From JBQTGK01 sp052400665 (GTDB lineage: Bacteria > Bacteroidota > Bacteroidia > Bacteroidales > Marinifilaceae): DNA of 64,000 nt. The notes under the pieces were generated by a model. It was not told the origin of the DNA and did no database searches. It saw nothing but the letters and a program-made list of their open reading frames with translations. A program made the translations under genes and the position numbers. Shown here one piece after another: positions 1-9,111 of the stretch (within the stretch, counting starts at the first letter, position 1; each line of letters begins with the position of its first letter). Where the stretch lies: NCBI GenBank assembly GCA_052400665.1, contig JBQTGK010000004.1; one strand, 5' to 3'.

Positions 1-465
1 TACTTTGTCTTCGTAACTCTCACCCGCTATACCTTTGCGAATATCTCTGTCGCGCAAATATGGAACCGCACATACATAAGCAGCAGGTTCACCTTTTTTG
101 TTCTTAACTTCAACAATTTCTTTTTCAATAGAGTTGGGAACACCTCCAATTACTGTTATGTCTAATGCATCTAATAGACTTTTTGGAGCATTCAAAGTAC
201 TTACATAATCATGATTTCCTCCCGTAATAATTACTTTTTGGCATGTACTTTCGCGGCATTGGGTTAAGAATCTATAATACTGTTGTAAGGCCGAATTAGA
301 AGGATAGCCTACGTCGAAAATATCTCCGGCAATTACGAGTAAATCAATTTTCCTGTCATGTAATATTTCCAATAACCAGCTAAAGAATTTTTCGTGTTCA
401 TAAAATCTGTCTTTGCCATGCAGGCGCTGCCCGATATGCCAATCGGATGTATGTAATATTCTCAT
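1..465 (-). CDS. sbcD: Exonuclease subunit SbcD, N-terminal part (cut by window edge)
   Basis: This is the 5' part of a minus-strand gene that runs off the left end of the window. It starts at the ATG complementary to 463-465 and reads MRILHTSDWHIGQRLHGKDR, the standard opening of SbcD/Mre11-type calcineurin-like nucleases. Metal-binding motifs are visible: D8 and H10 in SDWHIG, GDIFD about 40 residues on, and GGNHDY. With SbcC, SbcD is known to cleave hairpins and process double-strand breaks in the cytoplasm. Only about 155 residues of a roughly 400-residue protein are present, so completeness and the expected sbcC partner cannot be judged. Confidence 0.9.
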   Translation of the reverse strand, partial: MRILHTSDWHIGQRLHGKDRFYEHEKFFSWLLEILHDRKIDLLVIAGDIFDVGYPSNSALQQYYRFLTQCRESTCQKVIITGGNHDYVSTLNAPKSLLDALDITVIGGVPNSIEKEIVEVKNKKGEPAAYVCAVPYLRDRDIRKGIAGESYEDKV

Positions 466-783
466 GAATAAATAATATTTTTTGTAGTAGTGAATATAGA
501 AAAAGAATTTGTGACAAGTAAGCAAGTTAGATGTGTTTAAAAATAAAAAATGATATATTTTTCAGGATCAGTCAATAGTATTTTATAGAATAGCTGAAAT
601 TGCAATACAGAATTATGTTGGGAATATTATGAATGAAAAATGTTAGCAGTATTGATGTTTTTGTTAATGAGTAAGTTAATCTAATATAACAGCAGAATAG
701 AAAATATTTGAGTACTTCTTTTTTACTTGGGCTAAGTTTATTTGAATTTAATAGTTTTTTTCAATGTGTTATTTCCGAGAATC
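466..783. other. Gene-free AT-rich spacer left of the integrase relic
   Basis: I see no open frame with family features, no RNA gene and no clear terminator here. Its AT-rich, unstructured make-up fits decayed sequence between sbcD and the recombinase remnant. Confidence 0.5.
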
Positions 784-1194
784 TCAAGAATTATCAGCTA
801 TTTTAGGTTTATAAGTTCTTACAGCTTCTTTAGATAGGTTTTTATTGGTATTGATATAGTTTAGTACAAAGTTGTAGAAATCATTTGAGTTGTAGTTTGA
901 TTTAAATTTGAGAACAAATTCGGTGAAAGTTGATGTTCTATCAAATCTTATAAAGTCGTTAAGTATTTGTTGAGCTTTAGCCAAGTCTTGATTAAGCTTG
1001 ATGTTTTTTATTGCTGAATTTTTGACGGAAGTTTTAAACTGAAATTTATCTTTTTGCAACTCTCCTTCTTGCGCACTTATATCAATAGGAAAGTATCTAG
1101 ATTTTCTATTAATTGTTAGACGTAAAAAGATTGAGTTTGAGCCATCTTTTCGTTTAAAATCTTTTCGAAGAGTTCATTTGATAGTAGCATTCAT
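784..1194 (-). pseudogene. Remnant of a Bacteroidota tyrosine recombinase (integrase N-terminus)
   Basis: Read from the ATG complementary to 1192-1194, the frame gives MNATIK, then a TGA stop (1174-1176), then in the same frame TLRKDFKRKDGSNSIFLRL and TINRKSRYFPIDIS. This resembles the arm DNA-binding domain of Bacteroidota site-specific integrases. It continues through a helical SAM-like segment (LAKAQQILNDFIRF) up to LSKEAVRTYKPKI, where core-binding domains normally begin, and stops at 784. The catalytic domain with its R-H-R-Y residues is absent. An early nonsense codon and loss of the catalytic two thirds make it a pseudogene. It lies 150 bp from a tmRNA-derived att-like sequence, which suits an integrase that once used ssrA. 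The family call is from motif recognition only. Confidence 0.75.
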
Positions 1195-1300
1195 ATTTTT
1201 CAAGTTTTGCGTGTAAAACAATTGTGAAACAAATATGAAAAACAATGGAAATATAATGGGGAAGATAGTATAAGAGAATCTGTCTAAATAACTGAAAATG

Positions 1301-1333
1301 AAACAAGTTGAAACTTTATATTTCAACTTGTTT
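1301..1333 (-). terminator. Hairpin beside the tmRNA-3'-end-like repeat
   Basis: A perfect 13-bp stem (AAACAAGTTGAAA / TTTCAACTTGTTT) has a 7-nt loop and a T-rich minus-strand flank. On the minus strand it lies just downstream of the 16-bp tmRNA-like sequence, mirroring the layout at the real tmRNA gene. Confidence 0.6.
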
Positions 1334-1341
1334 CTGTTTTG

Positions 1342-1357
1342 AGTGGAGCTGCAGGGA
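1342..1357 (-). repeat. 16-bp copy of the tmRNA 3' end (putative att remnant)
   Basis: AGTGGAGCTGCAGGGA is identical, in the same orientation, to 18698-18713. There it forms the 3' acceptor strand and part of the T-stem of tmRNA, the usual crossover region of ssrA-targeting integrases. Here it is not continued by the rest of the T-arm, so it is not a gene. A minus-strand terminator hairpin follows it and a broken integrase is 150 bp away. A chance 16-bp match at such a place is improbable. I infer an attachment-site remnant. Confidence 0.7.
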
Positions 1358-1823
1358 GCTTAAACTTAGTCTTAACTCGCTGTAGATAAGTGTCTATTTG
1401 ATTTTTGGTATCCTCTTAGGTATCTGGTTTTGTGATGAAAATTAATTTTACATTCATTATAGGGAGTGAAAGCCCCATGAAACATTGTTATTCAATTGAT
1501 AGCAGTTGATTCTTAGGGTTATTCGTTTCAGGTTTTTAATCTTGTTGTCATATCCAACTTTTTATTAAAAGCAATAAGAGCCTACTTATTTCCTTTATTT
1601 GTTGTAAGTAACTCAACAGTACATGCTTTTTCCTATTAAAAATAAATTCATTTCTTCAAGTTATCTTTTGATAATCTAAACTTACTTTAAAAATGAGCAA
1701 ATGATTTTTTTTTAAAAAAAATATCACCCTCTTTTGTAAGGTAGTTGTATAACAATTGTAAATCCCCGAATGGAATTAATTTGCCATTAATAGAACTAAC
1801 CTAAACTGAGGAGGAGGAAAAGA
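1358..1823. other. Non-coding stretch upstream of the ECF sigma gene
   Basis: There is no credible ORF. The right end must hold the promoter of the sigma gene. A one-mismatch version of the -7 element (TTAATTTG, near 1776) and a purine-rich Shine-Dalgarno-like GAGGAGGAGGAAAAG just before the ATG at 1824 are visible; the latter is unusually strong for Bacteroidota. Confidence 0.45.
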
Positions 1824-2405
1824 ATGAATTTTCCAGAGCATTATGTGAGAAAGCTTAAAAATGGAGATCGAAAAGCATTTCAAATGCTGTATTCCGAGAT
1901 GTTTCCAAAACTCTGTGCGTTTGCAAATAAGTATATTAATGATAGGGAAGTAAGTATTGACATTGTTCAAGATGTTTTTGTGCGTATTTGGGATCACCGT
2001 ACTTCTATAAGGAGTAATACCTCATTTAGTTCATTTTTATTTGTTACCGTTAAAAATGCATCCATTAATTATTTGCGGAAGCAAAAATCATCGACTAAAC
2101 TTCATCAGGATTATACAAGCTTAAATTCAGATACTTTATTTGAATTTAATAAGTTGGAACAAGATGTATTTGCTACTGTATATGATTATATACAATCACT
2201 TCCCAAAAGATCCAGAGAAATTATGCTACTTACATTAAATGGAGTTTCCAATGATGAAATTCGTACTGAATTGGGAATATCAGTAAATACAGTAAAGACT
2301 CTTAAAAAGCACTCATACAGGAAGATGAGAGAAAAATTCAAAAATCTTCTTTATTTAATATACCCTCTTTTGATACTGCTTTGTAATACAATAAAAGACG
2401 TTTAG
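1824..2405 (+). CDS. ECF RNA polymerase sigma factor (FecI-like, SusCD-associated)
   Basis: The 193-residue protein has sigma-70 region 2 at about residues 12-80 (VSIDIVQDVFVRIWDHR is the region 2 core) and region 4 at about 120-175 (LPKRSREIMLLTLNGVSNDE, then the helix-turn-helix LGISVNTVKTLKKHSYRKMR). The last 20 residues are hydrophobic (YLIYPLLILLC), a tail often seen in this Bacteroidota sigma family. The stop directly abuts the ATG of the anti-sigma gene, so the two are translationally coupled. By family knowledge it is released by an outer-membrane transducer signal to transcribe the adjacent susC/susD genes. The start is supported by a strong ribosome-binding site. Confidence 0.92.
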   Translation: MNFPEHYVRKLKNGDRKAFQMLYSEMFPKLCAFANKYINDREVSIDIVQDVFVRIWDHRTSIRSNTSFSSFLFVTVKNASINYLRKQKSSTKLHQDYTSLNSDTLFEFNKLEQDVFATVYDYIQSLPKRSREIMLLTLNGVSNDEIRTELGISVNTVKTLKKHSYRKMREKFKNLLYLIYPLLILLCNTIKDV

Positions 2406-3554
2406 ATGAGCGAGAAACAATATATAGCGGAACTAATTTCAAAATATATCACTTCAAATTTAACACCAGTTGAAGAGGAATATTTAAATGATTGGTTACA
2501 AGACCCTTTCAATAAAATGCAATTCGATAGAATTATTGAATTGAATAATGTGTATGAGAACCTAGAGGATTTGGATTTCTTTCATTCAAATAATAGAATG
2601 GATGAATTTTCGGAATACATTAAACCTAACAGGCAAATATCAAAATGGATGGCTTATGCAGCGGCCGTTTTCTTGCCTATTGTACTTGGAATTTCAGTTT
2701 TCTTTATAGATGATGATATTTTTACATTTAAGCAAGGGGATGTTGTTGCAATAGAGCAATTTAGTGAGAGTGTTACTTTGGAATTGAACAATGGTGAAGT
2801 TTATACGTTTGATTATCAGGATTCTGTTCTTCATACTTCAAATGGAATTTTGGAAATTGATTCTACAAACATTAGTTATTTAAAGAAAGATGAAATTGAA
2901 GATTCTATTCAAGAATATAACACCATAATTATTCCAAGAGGGATGAAGTACAGTTTAACTCTTTCAGATGGAACTAAGGTTTGGTTGAATGCACAAACTA
3001 AATTAAAGTACCCCGTTGAGTTTATTGGACGCAATAGAAAAGTCTTTTTAGCAGAGGGTGAAGCTTACTTTGATGTACAGGAAAATAAAAATAAACCCTT
3101 TATTGTTTCTGTTGATAATGAAGAAGTGAAGGTTCTGGGAACCGAGTTTAATGTAAGAGCCTATAATAATGAAAATGAAAATCAGATAACCTTAGTTGAA
3201 GGTGAGGTTTTGGTGAATAATGATCAGAATCAAATAAGAATGCTTCCAAATCAACAAATAAAGATTCGATCAGGTGAAAGCAATTTATTATTGGAGAATG
3301 TGAATGCTGGCATTTTTGTTGGATGGAAAGACAATCAGTTAATGTACCGTAATGCAAGCTTAGAAAGAATATTATTGGACCTTGAAAGGTATTACAACAT
3401 AAAAGTATTTTATCAAGATCCTGAAAAACAATTTGAAACTTACTCGTTGTCACTCGAGATAACTTCAGATTTTCAGAATGTTATTGAGTTGCTGGAAGCT
3501 ACGGGAAGTGTACAGTTTGAGATTAAAAATAATGTATTGGTAGTAAAAAAATAG
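2406..3554 (+). CDS. FecR-family anti-sigma factor
   Basis: The 382-residue inner-membrane protein begins with a cytoplasmic sigma-binding segment (residues 1-80). One transmembrane helix follows at about 81-101 (WMAYAAAVFLPIVLGISVFF), then a periplasmic FecR domain around 170-275 (IIPRGMKYSLTLSDGTKVWL, then FLAEGEAYFDV and VLGTEFNVRAY). A DUF4974-type C-terminal domain lies at about 310-382 (YRNASLERILLDLERYYNI). In this family it holds the sigma factor inactive until the STN domain of a SusC/FecA transducer contacts it. It starts on the base after the sigma stop codon. Confidence 0.93.
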   Translation: MSEKQYIAELISKYITSNLTPVEEEYLNDWLQDPFNKMQFDRIIELNNVYENLEDLDFFHSNNRMDEFSEYIKPNRQISKWMAYAAAVFLPIVLGISVFFIDDDIFTFKQGDVVAIEQFSESVTLELNNGEVYTFDYQDSVLHTSNGILEIDSTNISYLKKDEIEDSIQEYNTIIIPRGMKYSLTLSDGTKVWLNAQTKLKYPVEFIGRNRKVFLAEGEAYFDVQENKNKPFIVSVDNEEVKVLGTEFNVRAYNNENENQITLVEGEVLVNNDQNQIRMLPNQQIKIRSGESNLLLENVNAGIFVGWKDNQLMYRNASLERILLDLERYYNIKVFYQDPEKQFETYSLSLEITSDFQNVIELLEATGSVQFEIKNNVLVVKK

Positions 3555-3580
3555 TGTAGAATGCTGGCACATTCTACACT
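3553..3580 (+). terminator. Hairpin between anti-sigma gene and susC
   Basis: An 11-bp stem (core TGTAGAATG / CATTCTACA, loop CTGGCA) begins at the anti-sigma stop codon. No long T-run follows, so it may be a partial terminator, an RNA-processing site or an mRNA-end stabiliser separating low-level regulatory from high-level structural expression. Confidence 0.5.
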
Positions 3581-3630
3581 TTGAAATTGCTAGCTAATAT
3601 AAATAACTAACCTTTTAAAAAATCAAATTT

Positions 3631-6600
3631 ATGAAGAAAAAATCTAACCCTAGTTTTTTCTTAAGGAAAAAACTCGGATTGCCTATTAAATTTCTTGCAT
3701 TGGTTTGCTTGATAATAACACTGAATTTAAATTCCTGGGCAACAGTTTCCATGCAAGGGAATCAAATTGAGATTAAAGAGTCAAATATTAACCTTGAAGA
3801 TTTAATATGGAAAATTAAGGAAAAATCTGGATATAAGTTTATTTACAACACCAAACATTTAAAAAGCTATACGGATTTAAATATAAATAAGAAAGGAACA
3901 GTAGATGAAATTCTTAAATCTATTTTAGATGATACTAATTTAACTTATGAAATTAAGAATGGTGCTTATGTATTAAAATTAAAAGTTGCAAAACCTAAGC
4001 CAATTAAAGAACAAAAAGCAACCATTGTTCGAGGGAAAGTGTCTGATAAAGATGGACAGCCACTTCCTGGAGCAACTGTGATGTTAAAAGGATATAGTTT
4101 TGGTTGTATTACTAATGAAAATGGTTTTTTCGAATTTGAATCATTAGTTAGAAAAGGAAAGTTGCAGATCTCATTTATAGGTTATAAAACTTATACCGTT
4201 GAATTTGATGGAGGAAGTTTTTTGGATGTTCAGCTTATAGAAGATGAAGAAAATCTTAAAGAAGTTGTTGTAACCGGTTATTTTAATAAGAAGAAAGAGA
4301 CTTATACCGGTAATGCAAAAACCTTTTCAGGAGAAAGTATTAGGGCTATATCAACAGGTAATGTTTTATCAAGTCTTTCTAATTTGGATCCTACTTTTCA
4401 GATAATTGAAGATAATGAAATGGGGAGTGATCCAAACACTCTTCCGGAATTTGTGATACAAGGGCAAAGTAGTTTAGAAGGAGACTTTAAGCATTCTCCA
4501 AATATGCCAACATTTATATTAGATGGTTTTGAAGTTACTGCACAACAGGTGTTTGATCTTGATCCCAACAGGGTGAAAAGTATGACAATACTGAAAGATG
4601 CGGCAGCTACAGCAATTTATGGTTCAAGAGCGGCCAATGGTGTGGTTGTGGTAGAAACCCTTGAGCCTGAAAAGGGTAAATTAAGGCTGACTTATACAGG
4701 TGCAATGGATTTTGAGGTAGTAGATTTAAGTGGGTATGATCTTTTAAATGCGTCTGAAAAACTTGAGTATGAAAGTTTATCAGGGCTTTATGAAGATATG
4801 AGAGTTGTGGCAAATAGCTGGGATAATCAACAACTGTATAATGACCGATTAAAATTAGTTAGTGAAGGTGTTGATACCGATTGGAAAGCAATTCCGCTAC
4901 ATGATATTGGTCTAAGTCATAAGCACTCCTTGTATGCAGAAGGAGGTGATGATACTTTTAGATATGGTTGGGACTTAAACTATAAGGATCAGAATGGAGT
5001 AATGAAAGGATCATCTAATACGAATATCGGGACTTCCATCAAATTACAATATCGTTATAAGAATTTAAATGTCATGAATCATCTGCAGTACTCTAATGTA
5101 AAGGCAGAGAATTCTCCTTATGGCAACTACTCGACCTATACCCAATTAAACCCTTATTTTTATCCGTATGGTGAAAATGGTTTACCAAAGGAAGTGTTGT
5201 ATGAGAACTCTACTAGTGCTCAGAAACATTTTTTAATATTAAATCCATTATATAACATTGGTTTAGCCACGAAAGATGAAAGTGAGTATAGCGCACTAAC
5301 GGATAATTTTTCCGTGGATTGGTTAATTGCCGATGGTCTTAGGCTTAAAGGAACAGCTTCTATATCGCAACAAAAATCAGAATCAAATATTTTTAAACCT
5401 GCCAGTCATACTGATTTCTATAGTACCGAGTTAAAAGGAAGTTATAGTAAAAACTCATCTGAGAACGTGACCTTAGATGGTAGTTTATTGCTTTCCTATT
5501 TAAAACAATTTAAAAAGCACTCTATAAATTTTGGAGCTGTTTATAATATAAGAGAAACTAGAGAGGATAGTTATGGTGTATTTGCCTACGGTTTTCCCAA
5601 TGATAAAATGGATCATATAGGGATGGCTTTGCAATATGCTGAAGGAGACCGACCATCAGGAGATGAAAGTGTTTCCAGATTAGTTGGTATTGCAGGAAAC
5701 TTAAACTATAGTTACGACGATAGGTATGTATTTGATGCTTCTGTTCGTAGTGATGGATCATCAGTGTATGGGGAAGATAAGCGATGGGGAACATTTGGTT
5801 CGCTTGGTTTAGGCTGGAATATCCATAACGAGAAATTTTTGCATGATTCAAATTTAATTCAGGAATTAAGGCTTAGAGCTTCGGTAGGAATAACAGGTAG
5901 TACGGCTTTTAGCCCTTACCAGTCTATGACTATGCTTTCTTATAATAATTACCTTATGCAAGGCCGAACTTATCGAGATCAATTAGGTGCTTTGCTTATG
6001 GCTTATGGGAATACTAATTTAAAGTGGCAGGAAACAACTAAGAATAATATTGGTGTTGATTTTACCTTATTGAACAGTAAATTATCTGGTAGTATCAACT
6101 TATATAATAATCGAACAAAGGGTGTTTTAACAGATGTACTATTAGCTCCCTCAGTAGGTTCTAGTAGTTATAAAGATAATCTTGGAGACATTGAGAATAA
6201 AGGTTTTGAATTATCACTAAGAGGAACTGTTGTACGTGATCGGTTTAATCAGATACAATTGGATGTTTTTGGAATGGTATCTCGAAATGTAAATAAGCTT
6301 AAAAAAATAAATAACTCGTTAGTTGCTTATAATGATACTCAAGACGAAAATACAAATGACGAAGATAACAACCTTAGGAAGAGACCAGTTGTTAGATACA
6401 TGCTTGATGAATCAATTAACACAATTTGGGCAAATGAATCATTAGGTATTGATCCAAGAACTGGAGAAGAAGTATTTCTTGATATGAATGGAGAAAAGGT
6501 TAATGAGTGGAGTACTTCAAATTATAAACCTTTAGGTAATAAAGATCCAGAGTTTTTTGGGAATTTAGGAACAATGTTCATGTATAAGAAATGGCAGTTG

Positions 6601-6996
6601 AATGCAAATTTCACATACAGTATGGGCGGAGATATTTATAATAACACTTTAGTTGATAAAGTTGAAAATGTAACTTCTTTGCAAAATGCTGATATAAGAG
6701 TTTTGTACGACAGATGGAAAGAGCCAGGAGATATTGCTAAGTATAAAGCTATTACCAATGAACAACCAACAATGCCTACATCAAGGTTTATTGAGGAAGA
6801 GAATTATATTGAACTAAAATCTTTAAACCTTTCTTATACGCTACAAGGCAATACATTAAATAAATATCCTATTGAACGTATTCGACTGTCTGCATTTGCA
6901 AATAATATTCACAGATGGTCTTCTGTGAAAGTAGAAAGAGGTACGAGTTATCCTTTTGCAAGGAGTTTTTCATTCCAAGTTCAACTTACATTTTAA
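3631..6996 (+). CDS. SusC/RagA-family TonB-dependent outer-membrane transporter with STN signalling domain
   Basis: The 1121-residue protein has a signal peptide (about 1-38) and an STN/secretin-TonB N-terminal domain (about 47-112: NLEDLIWKIKEKSGYKFIYN). A carboxypeptidase-regulatory-like domain follows (about 133-203: VRGKVSDKDGQPLPGATVML), then the SusC plug (EVVVTGYFNKKKETYTGNA; ILKDAAATAIYGSRAANGVV). A long beta-barrel ends in the aromatic strand FSFQVQLTF, typical of outer-membrane insertion. The STN domain means it should sense its own ligand and signal to the FecR protein upstream. The ligand cannot be read from the sequence; no carbohydrate enzymes are nearby. Confidence 0.95.
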   Translation: MKKKSNPSFFLRKKLGLPIKFLALVCLIITLNLNSWATVSMQGNQIEIKESNINLEDLIWKIKEKSGYKFIYNTKHLKSYTDLNINKKGTVDEILKSILDDTNLTYEIKNGAYVLKLKVAKPKPIKEQKATIVRGKVSDKDGQPLPGATVMLKGYSFGCITNENGFFEFESLVRKGKLQISFIGYKTYTVEFDGGSFLDVQLIEDEENLKEVVVTGYFNKKKETYTGNAKTFSGESIRAISTGNVLSSLSNLDPTFQIIEDNEMGSDPNTLPEFVIQGQSSLEGDFKHSPNMPTFILDGFEVTAQQVFDLDPNRVKSMTILKDAAATAIYGSRAANGVVVVETLEPEKGKLRLTYTGAMDFEVVDLSGYDLLNASEKLEYESLSGLYEDMRVVANSWDNQQLYNDRLKLVSEGVDTDWKAIPLHDIGLSHKHSLYAEGGDDTFRYGWDLNYKDQNGVMKGSSNTNIGTSIKLQYRYKNLNVMNHLQYSNVKAENSPYGNYSTYTQLNPYFYPYGENGLPKEVLYENSTSAQKHFLILNPLYNIGLATKDESEYSALTDNFSVDWLIADGLRLKGTASISQQKSESNIFKPASHTDFYSTELKGSYSKNSSENVTLDGSLLLSYLKQFKKHSINFGAVYNIRETREDSYGVFAYGFPNDKMDHIGMALQYAEGDRPSGDESVSRLVGIAGNLNYSYDDRYVFDASVRSDGSSVYGEDKRWGTFGSLGLGWNIHNEKFLHDSNLIQELRLRASVGITGSTAFSPYQSMTMLSYNNYLMQGRTYRDQLGALLMAYGNTNLKWQETTKNNIGVDFTLLNSKLSGSINLYNNRTKGVLTDVLLAPSVGSSSYKDNLGDIENKGFELSLRGTVVRDRFNQIQLDVFGMVSRNVNKLKKINNSLVAYNDTQDENTNDEDNNLRKRPVVRYMLDESINTIWANESLGIDPRTGEEVFLDMNGEKVNEWSTSNYKPLGNKDPEFFGNLGTMFMYKKWQLNANFTYSMGGDIYNNTLVDKVENVTSLQNADIRVLYDRWKEPGDIAKYKAITNEQPTMPTSRFIEEENYIELKSLNLSYTLQGNTLNKYPIERIRLSAFANNIHRWSSVKVERGTSYPFARSFSFQVQLTF

Positions 6997-7002
6997 ATAG
7001 CT

Positions 7003-8409
7003 ATGAAGAATATAATTATATTATTTACATGTTTACTGATGTTTTCAGCTTGTGAAGATTGGTTTGATGTATCACCAAAGTCAAATGTAAAAGCTGAAGA
7101 CATGTTCAGCTCAGAATCAGGATTTGCCGATGTATTAACGGGAGCGTATACTGTTCTTACCACTCCAGATAGTTATGGTACAGAATTATCATTTGGGTTT
7201 GTTGATGTATTGGCTAGATACTATACTTCCATACCAGCACAGAATCATGAATATCAAAATGCCATAAGTTATTCGTATAAAGAGCAAACAGAGTTGGATC
7301 GAGTTGCTTCAATTTGGTCTACTCAATATACTGTTATTTCTAATCTAAATTTAATGCTTTCGTATATCGATGAGCAAAAGGATGTTTTTAGATCTGAAGA
7401 AACATTTAACTTCTATAAAGCTGAAGCTTTAGGATTAAGAGCGATGATTCATTTTGATTTATTGCGACTTTTTGGTCCTTCTCCTAAGGATGGGATGGAT
7501 AAATTGGCTATCCCTTATATGATAGATTATACAAATCTTGCTCAGGCACAATTATCTGTTTCTGAAACTATCGATGCTGTATTGGAAGATATTCAAACGG
7601 CGAAAGGACTTATAAAAAATATCGATTATTATGGTCCTAACAGAGCTAATGCAAGTAATGATGAATTTAAAATAGATAGACAGTTTAAATTCAATTACTA
7701 TGCTATGGTAGCGTTTGAAGCAAGGGTGCAATTGTATGCAGGTAATAAAGCTAATGCTCTGGATTTGGCCAAAGAAATTGTAAATACTCCAGATACGGAG
7801 CCAATCGATATTATAGAATTAGCAGATGGTTCGAATGCTTCCGATAGAATTTTTAAAAAGGAAGTTCTTTGGGGATTGGAGATTGAATCATTAAGCGAGG
7901 ATTATACAACATATCTAACGAAAAATTCAAATAATCTATTGGCTACTCCTTATTATTTAGTGGATGGATTATTTATGAGTGCGAATGTTGCTGATTCTGA
8001 ATATAGGAAAGGAATATGGTGGACAACACTTGATTATTTGGATATGGCTTCGGTTAAATATGCTGGAAATGAAGGCGGTAAAGCTACTATGCTTCCATTA
8101 ATCAGAGTTTCAGAAATGTATTATATCGCAGCCGAGTGTGCAACGAGTGAAGAAGAAGGATTTGCATACCTGAACAAGATGAGACAACATAGAGGCTTAA
8201 TGCCATTGGTTGAAACAGGTACGCTGCAGCAGCGCATAAGCGAGGAATATAAAAAGGAATTCTTAGGTGAAGGTCAAATGTTCTATTATTTCAAAAGGCA
8301 CAATAGTGCGGTAATGGGAGTATTTGAAGATTATCCAGTTGGAGAGGAGAATATTTATGAAATTCCGTTACCTACAGATGAGTTGAATTTTGGACAAATT
8401 GAATTTTAA
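7003..8409 (+). CDS. SusD/RagB-family outer-membrane lipoprotein
   Basis: The 468-residue protein has a lipoprotein signal ending in FSAC (Cys17) and the SusD-like N-terminus EDWFDVSPKSNVKAEDMFSS with helical tetratricopeptide-like content (YKAEALGLRAMIHFDLLRLF). The C-terminus has the RagB-type pattern (RVSEMYYIAAECA; YLNKMRQHRGL; EYKKEFLGEGQMFYYFKR). It starts 6 bp after susC and forms the lid that delivers substrate to that transporter. It is the standard partner in the same operon. Confidence 0.95.
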   Translation: MKNIIILFTCLLMFSACEDWFDVSPKSNVKAEDMFSSESGFADVLTGAYTVLTTPDSYGTELSFGFVDVLARYYTSIPAQNHEYQNAISYSYKEQTELDRVASIWSTQYTVISNLNLMLSYIDEQKDVFRSEETFNFYKAEALGLRAMIHFDLLRLFGPSPKDGMDKLAIPYMIDYTNLAQAQLSVSETIDAVLEDIQTAKGLIKNIDYYGPNRANASNDEFKIDRQFKFNYYAMVAFEARVQLYAGNKANALDLAKEIVNTPDTEPIDIIELADGSNASDRIFKKEVLWGLEIESLSEDYTTYLTKNSNNLLATPYYLVDGLFMSANVADSEYRKGIWWTTLDYLDMASVKYAGNEGGKATMLPLIRVSEMYYIAAECATSEEEGFAYLNKMRQHRGLMPLVETGTLQQRISEEYKKEFLGEGQMFYYFKRHNSAVMGVFEDYPVGEENIYEIPLPTDELNFGQIEF

Positions 8410-8412
8410 GCT

Positions 8413-9111
8413 ATGAGATATTTATTAATATTATTTGCCATTACGTTTTGCATGGGCTGTTCAGAAAATGAACGATTAATATACGAAACTAAACCAGCAG
8501 TTTATTTTCCCGATTATAATGATGATAACAAAACCGCTTCGGTAAGTTTTGTTGTAGATCCTGAAAAACAAGATATGATTTTTGATTTGGGCATTGCTGT
8601 TTTAGGTTCAATTCCCAATGATTTGAATTATGAATTACAAATCAATTCAGAATCTACTGCTATAGAAGGTGTACATTATAAATCATTTAATACGAGTCAA
8701 GTGTTTCCTGCAGGAAAATTAGATGTGGTGTTACCTATTACAATTATGTATTCACCCAATCTGGACAATGAGGCAGTTACTTTATCCTTGTCATTGCTTC
8801 CAACCAATGATATAGATCTTGCATACAAAGATCGTTTAACGGTTGATATTCAGATTTCTAATTTGCTTTTTGAATCACCAATATGGAACTATTTGTATTT
8901 GGGTGAATATTCTAAAGTAAAGCATCAGATATTTATTGACCTTTTAGGGCACGAAATTCCTCAACAGTTAGACGATGCTTTGGGATATAAGGGATTTAGT
9001 GGTTTAGGATACTGGAATGATGCTGCAAAAATAGTGTTAGATTATATAATAACAAATTCTCCCGTATACGACGAGAATGGTAAAAAAATTGAGCCATGGA
9101 TTATATATTAA
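8413..9111 (+). CDS. DUF4843-type surface lipoprotein
   Basis: The 232-residue lipoprotein has a signal ending in CMGC (Cys16), followed by a beta-rich region (AVYFPDYNDDNKTASVSFVV; VAVLG-like strands; AIEGVHYKSFNTSQVFPAGK). The GVHYK...FPAGK pattern is that of DUF4843 proteins found behind SusC/SusD pairs. It is 3 bp from susD and overlaps the next gene by 16 bp, so it belongs to the same operon. Its function is unknown; a ligand-binding accessory at the cell surface is the likely role. Confidence 0.8.
   Translation: MRYLLILFAITFCMGCSENERLIYETKPAVYFPDYNDDNKTASVSFVVDPEKQDMIFDLGIAVLGSIPNDLNYELQINSESTAIEGVHYKSFNTSQVFPAGKLDVVLPITIMYSPNLDNEAVTLSLSLLPTNDIDLAYKDRLTVDIQISNLLFESPIWNYLYLGEYSKVKHQIFIDLLGHEIPQQLDDALGYKGFSGLGYWNDAAKIVLDYIITNSPVYDENGKKIEPWIIY

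Noticed and set aside
784..1059. A free-standing 91-residue gene
   Set aside because: In-frame upstream sequence continues the integrase arm domain past an internal TGA, so it is part of a broken recombinase, not a small gene.
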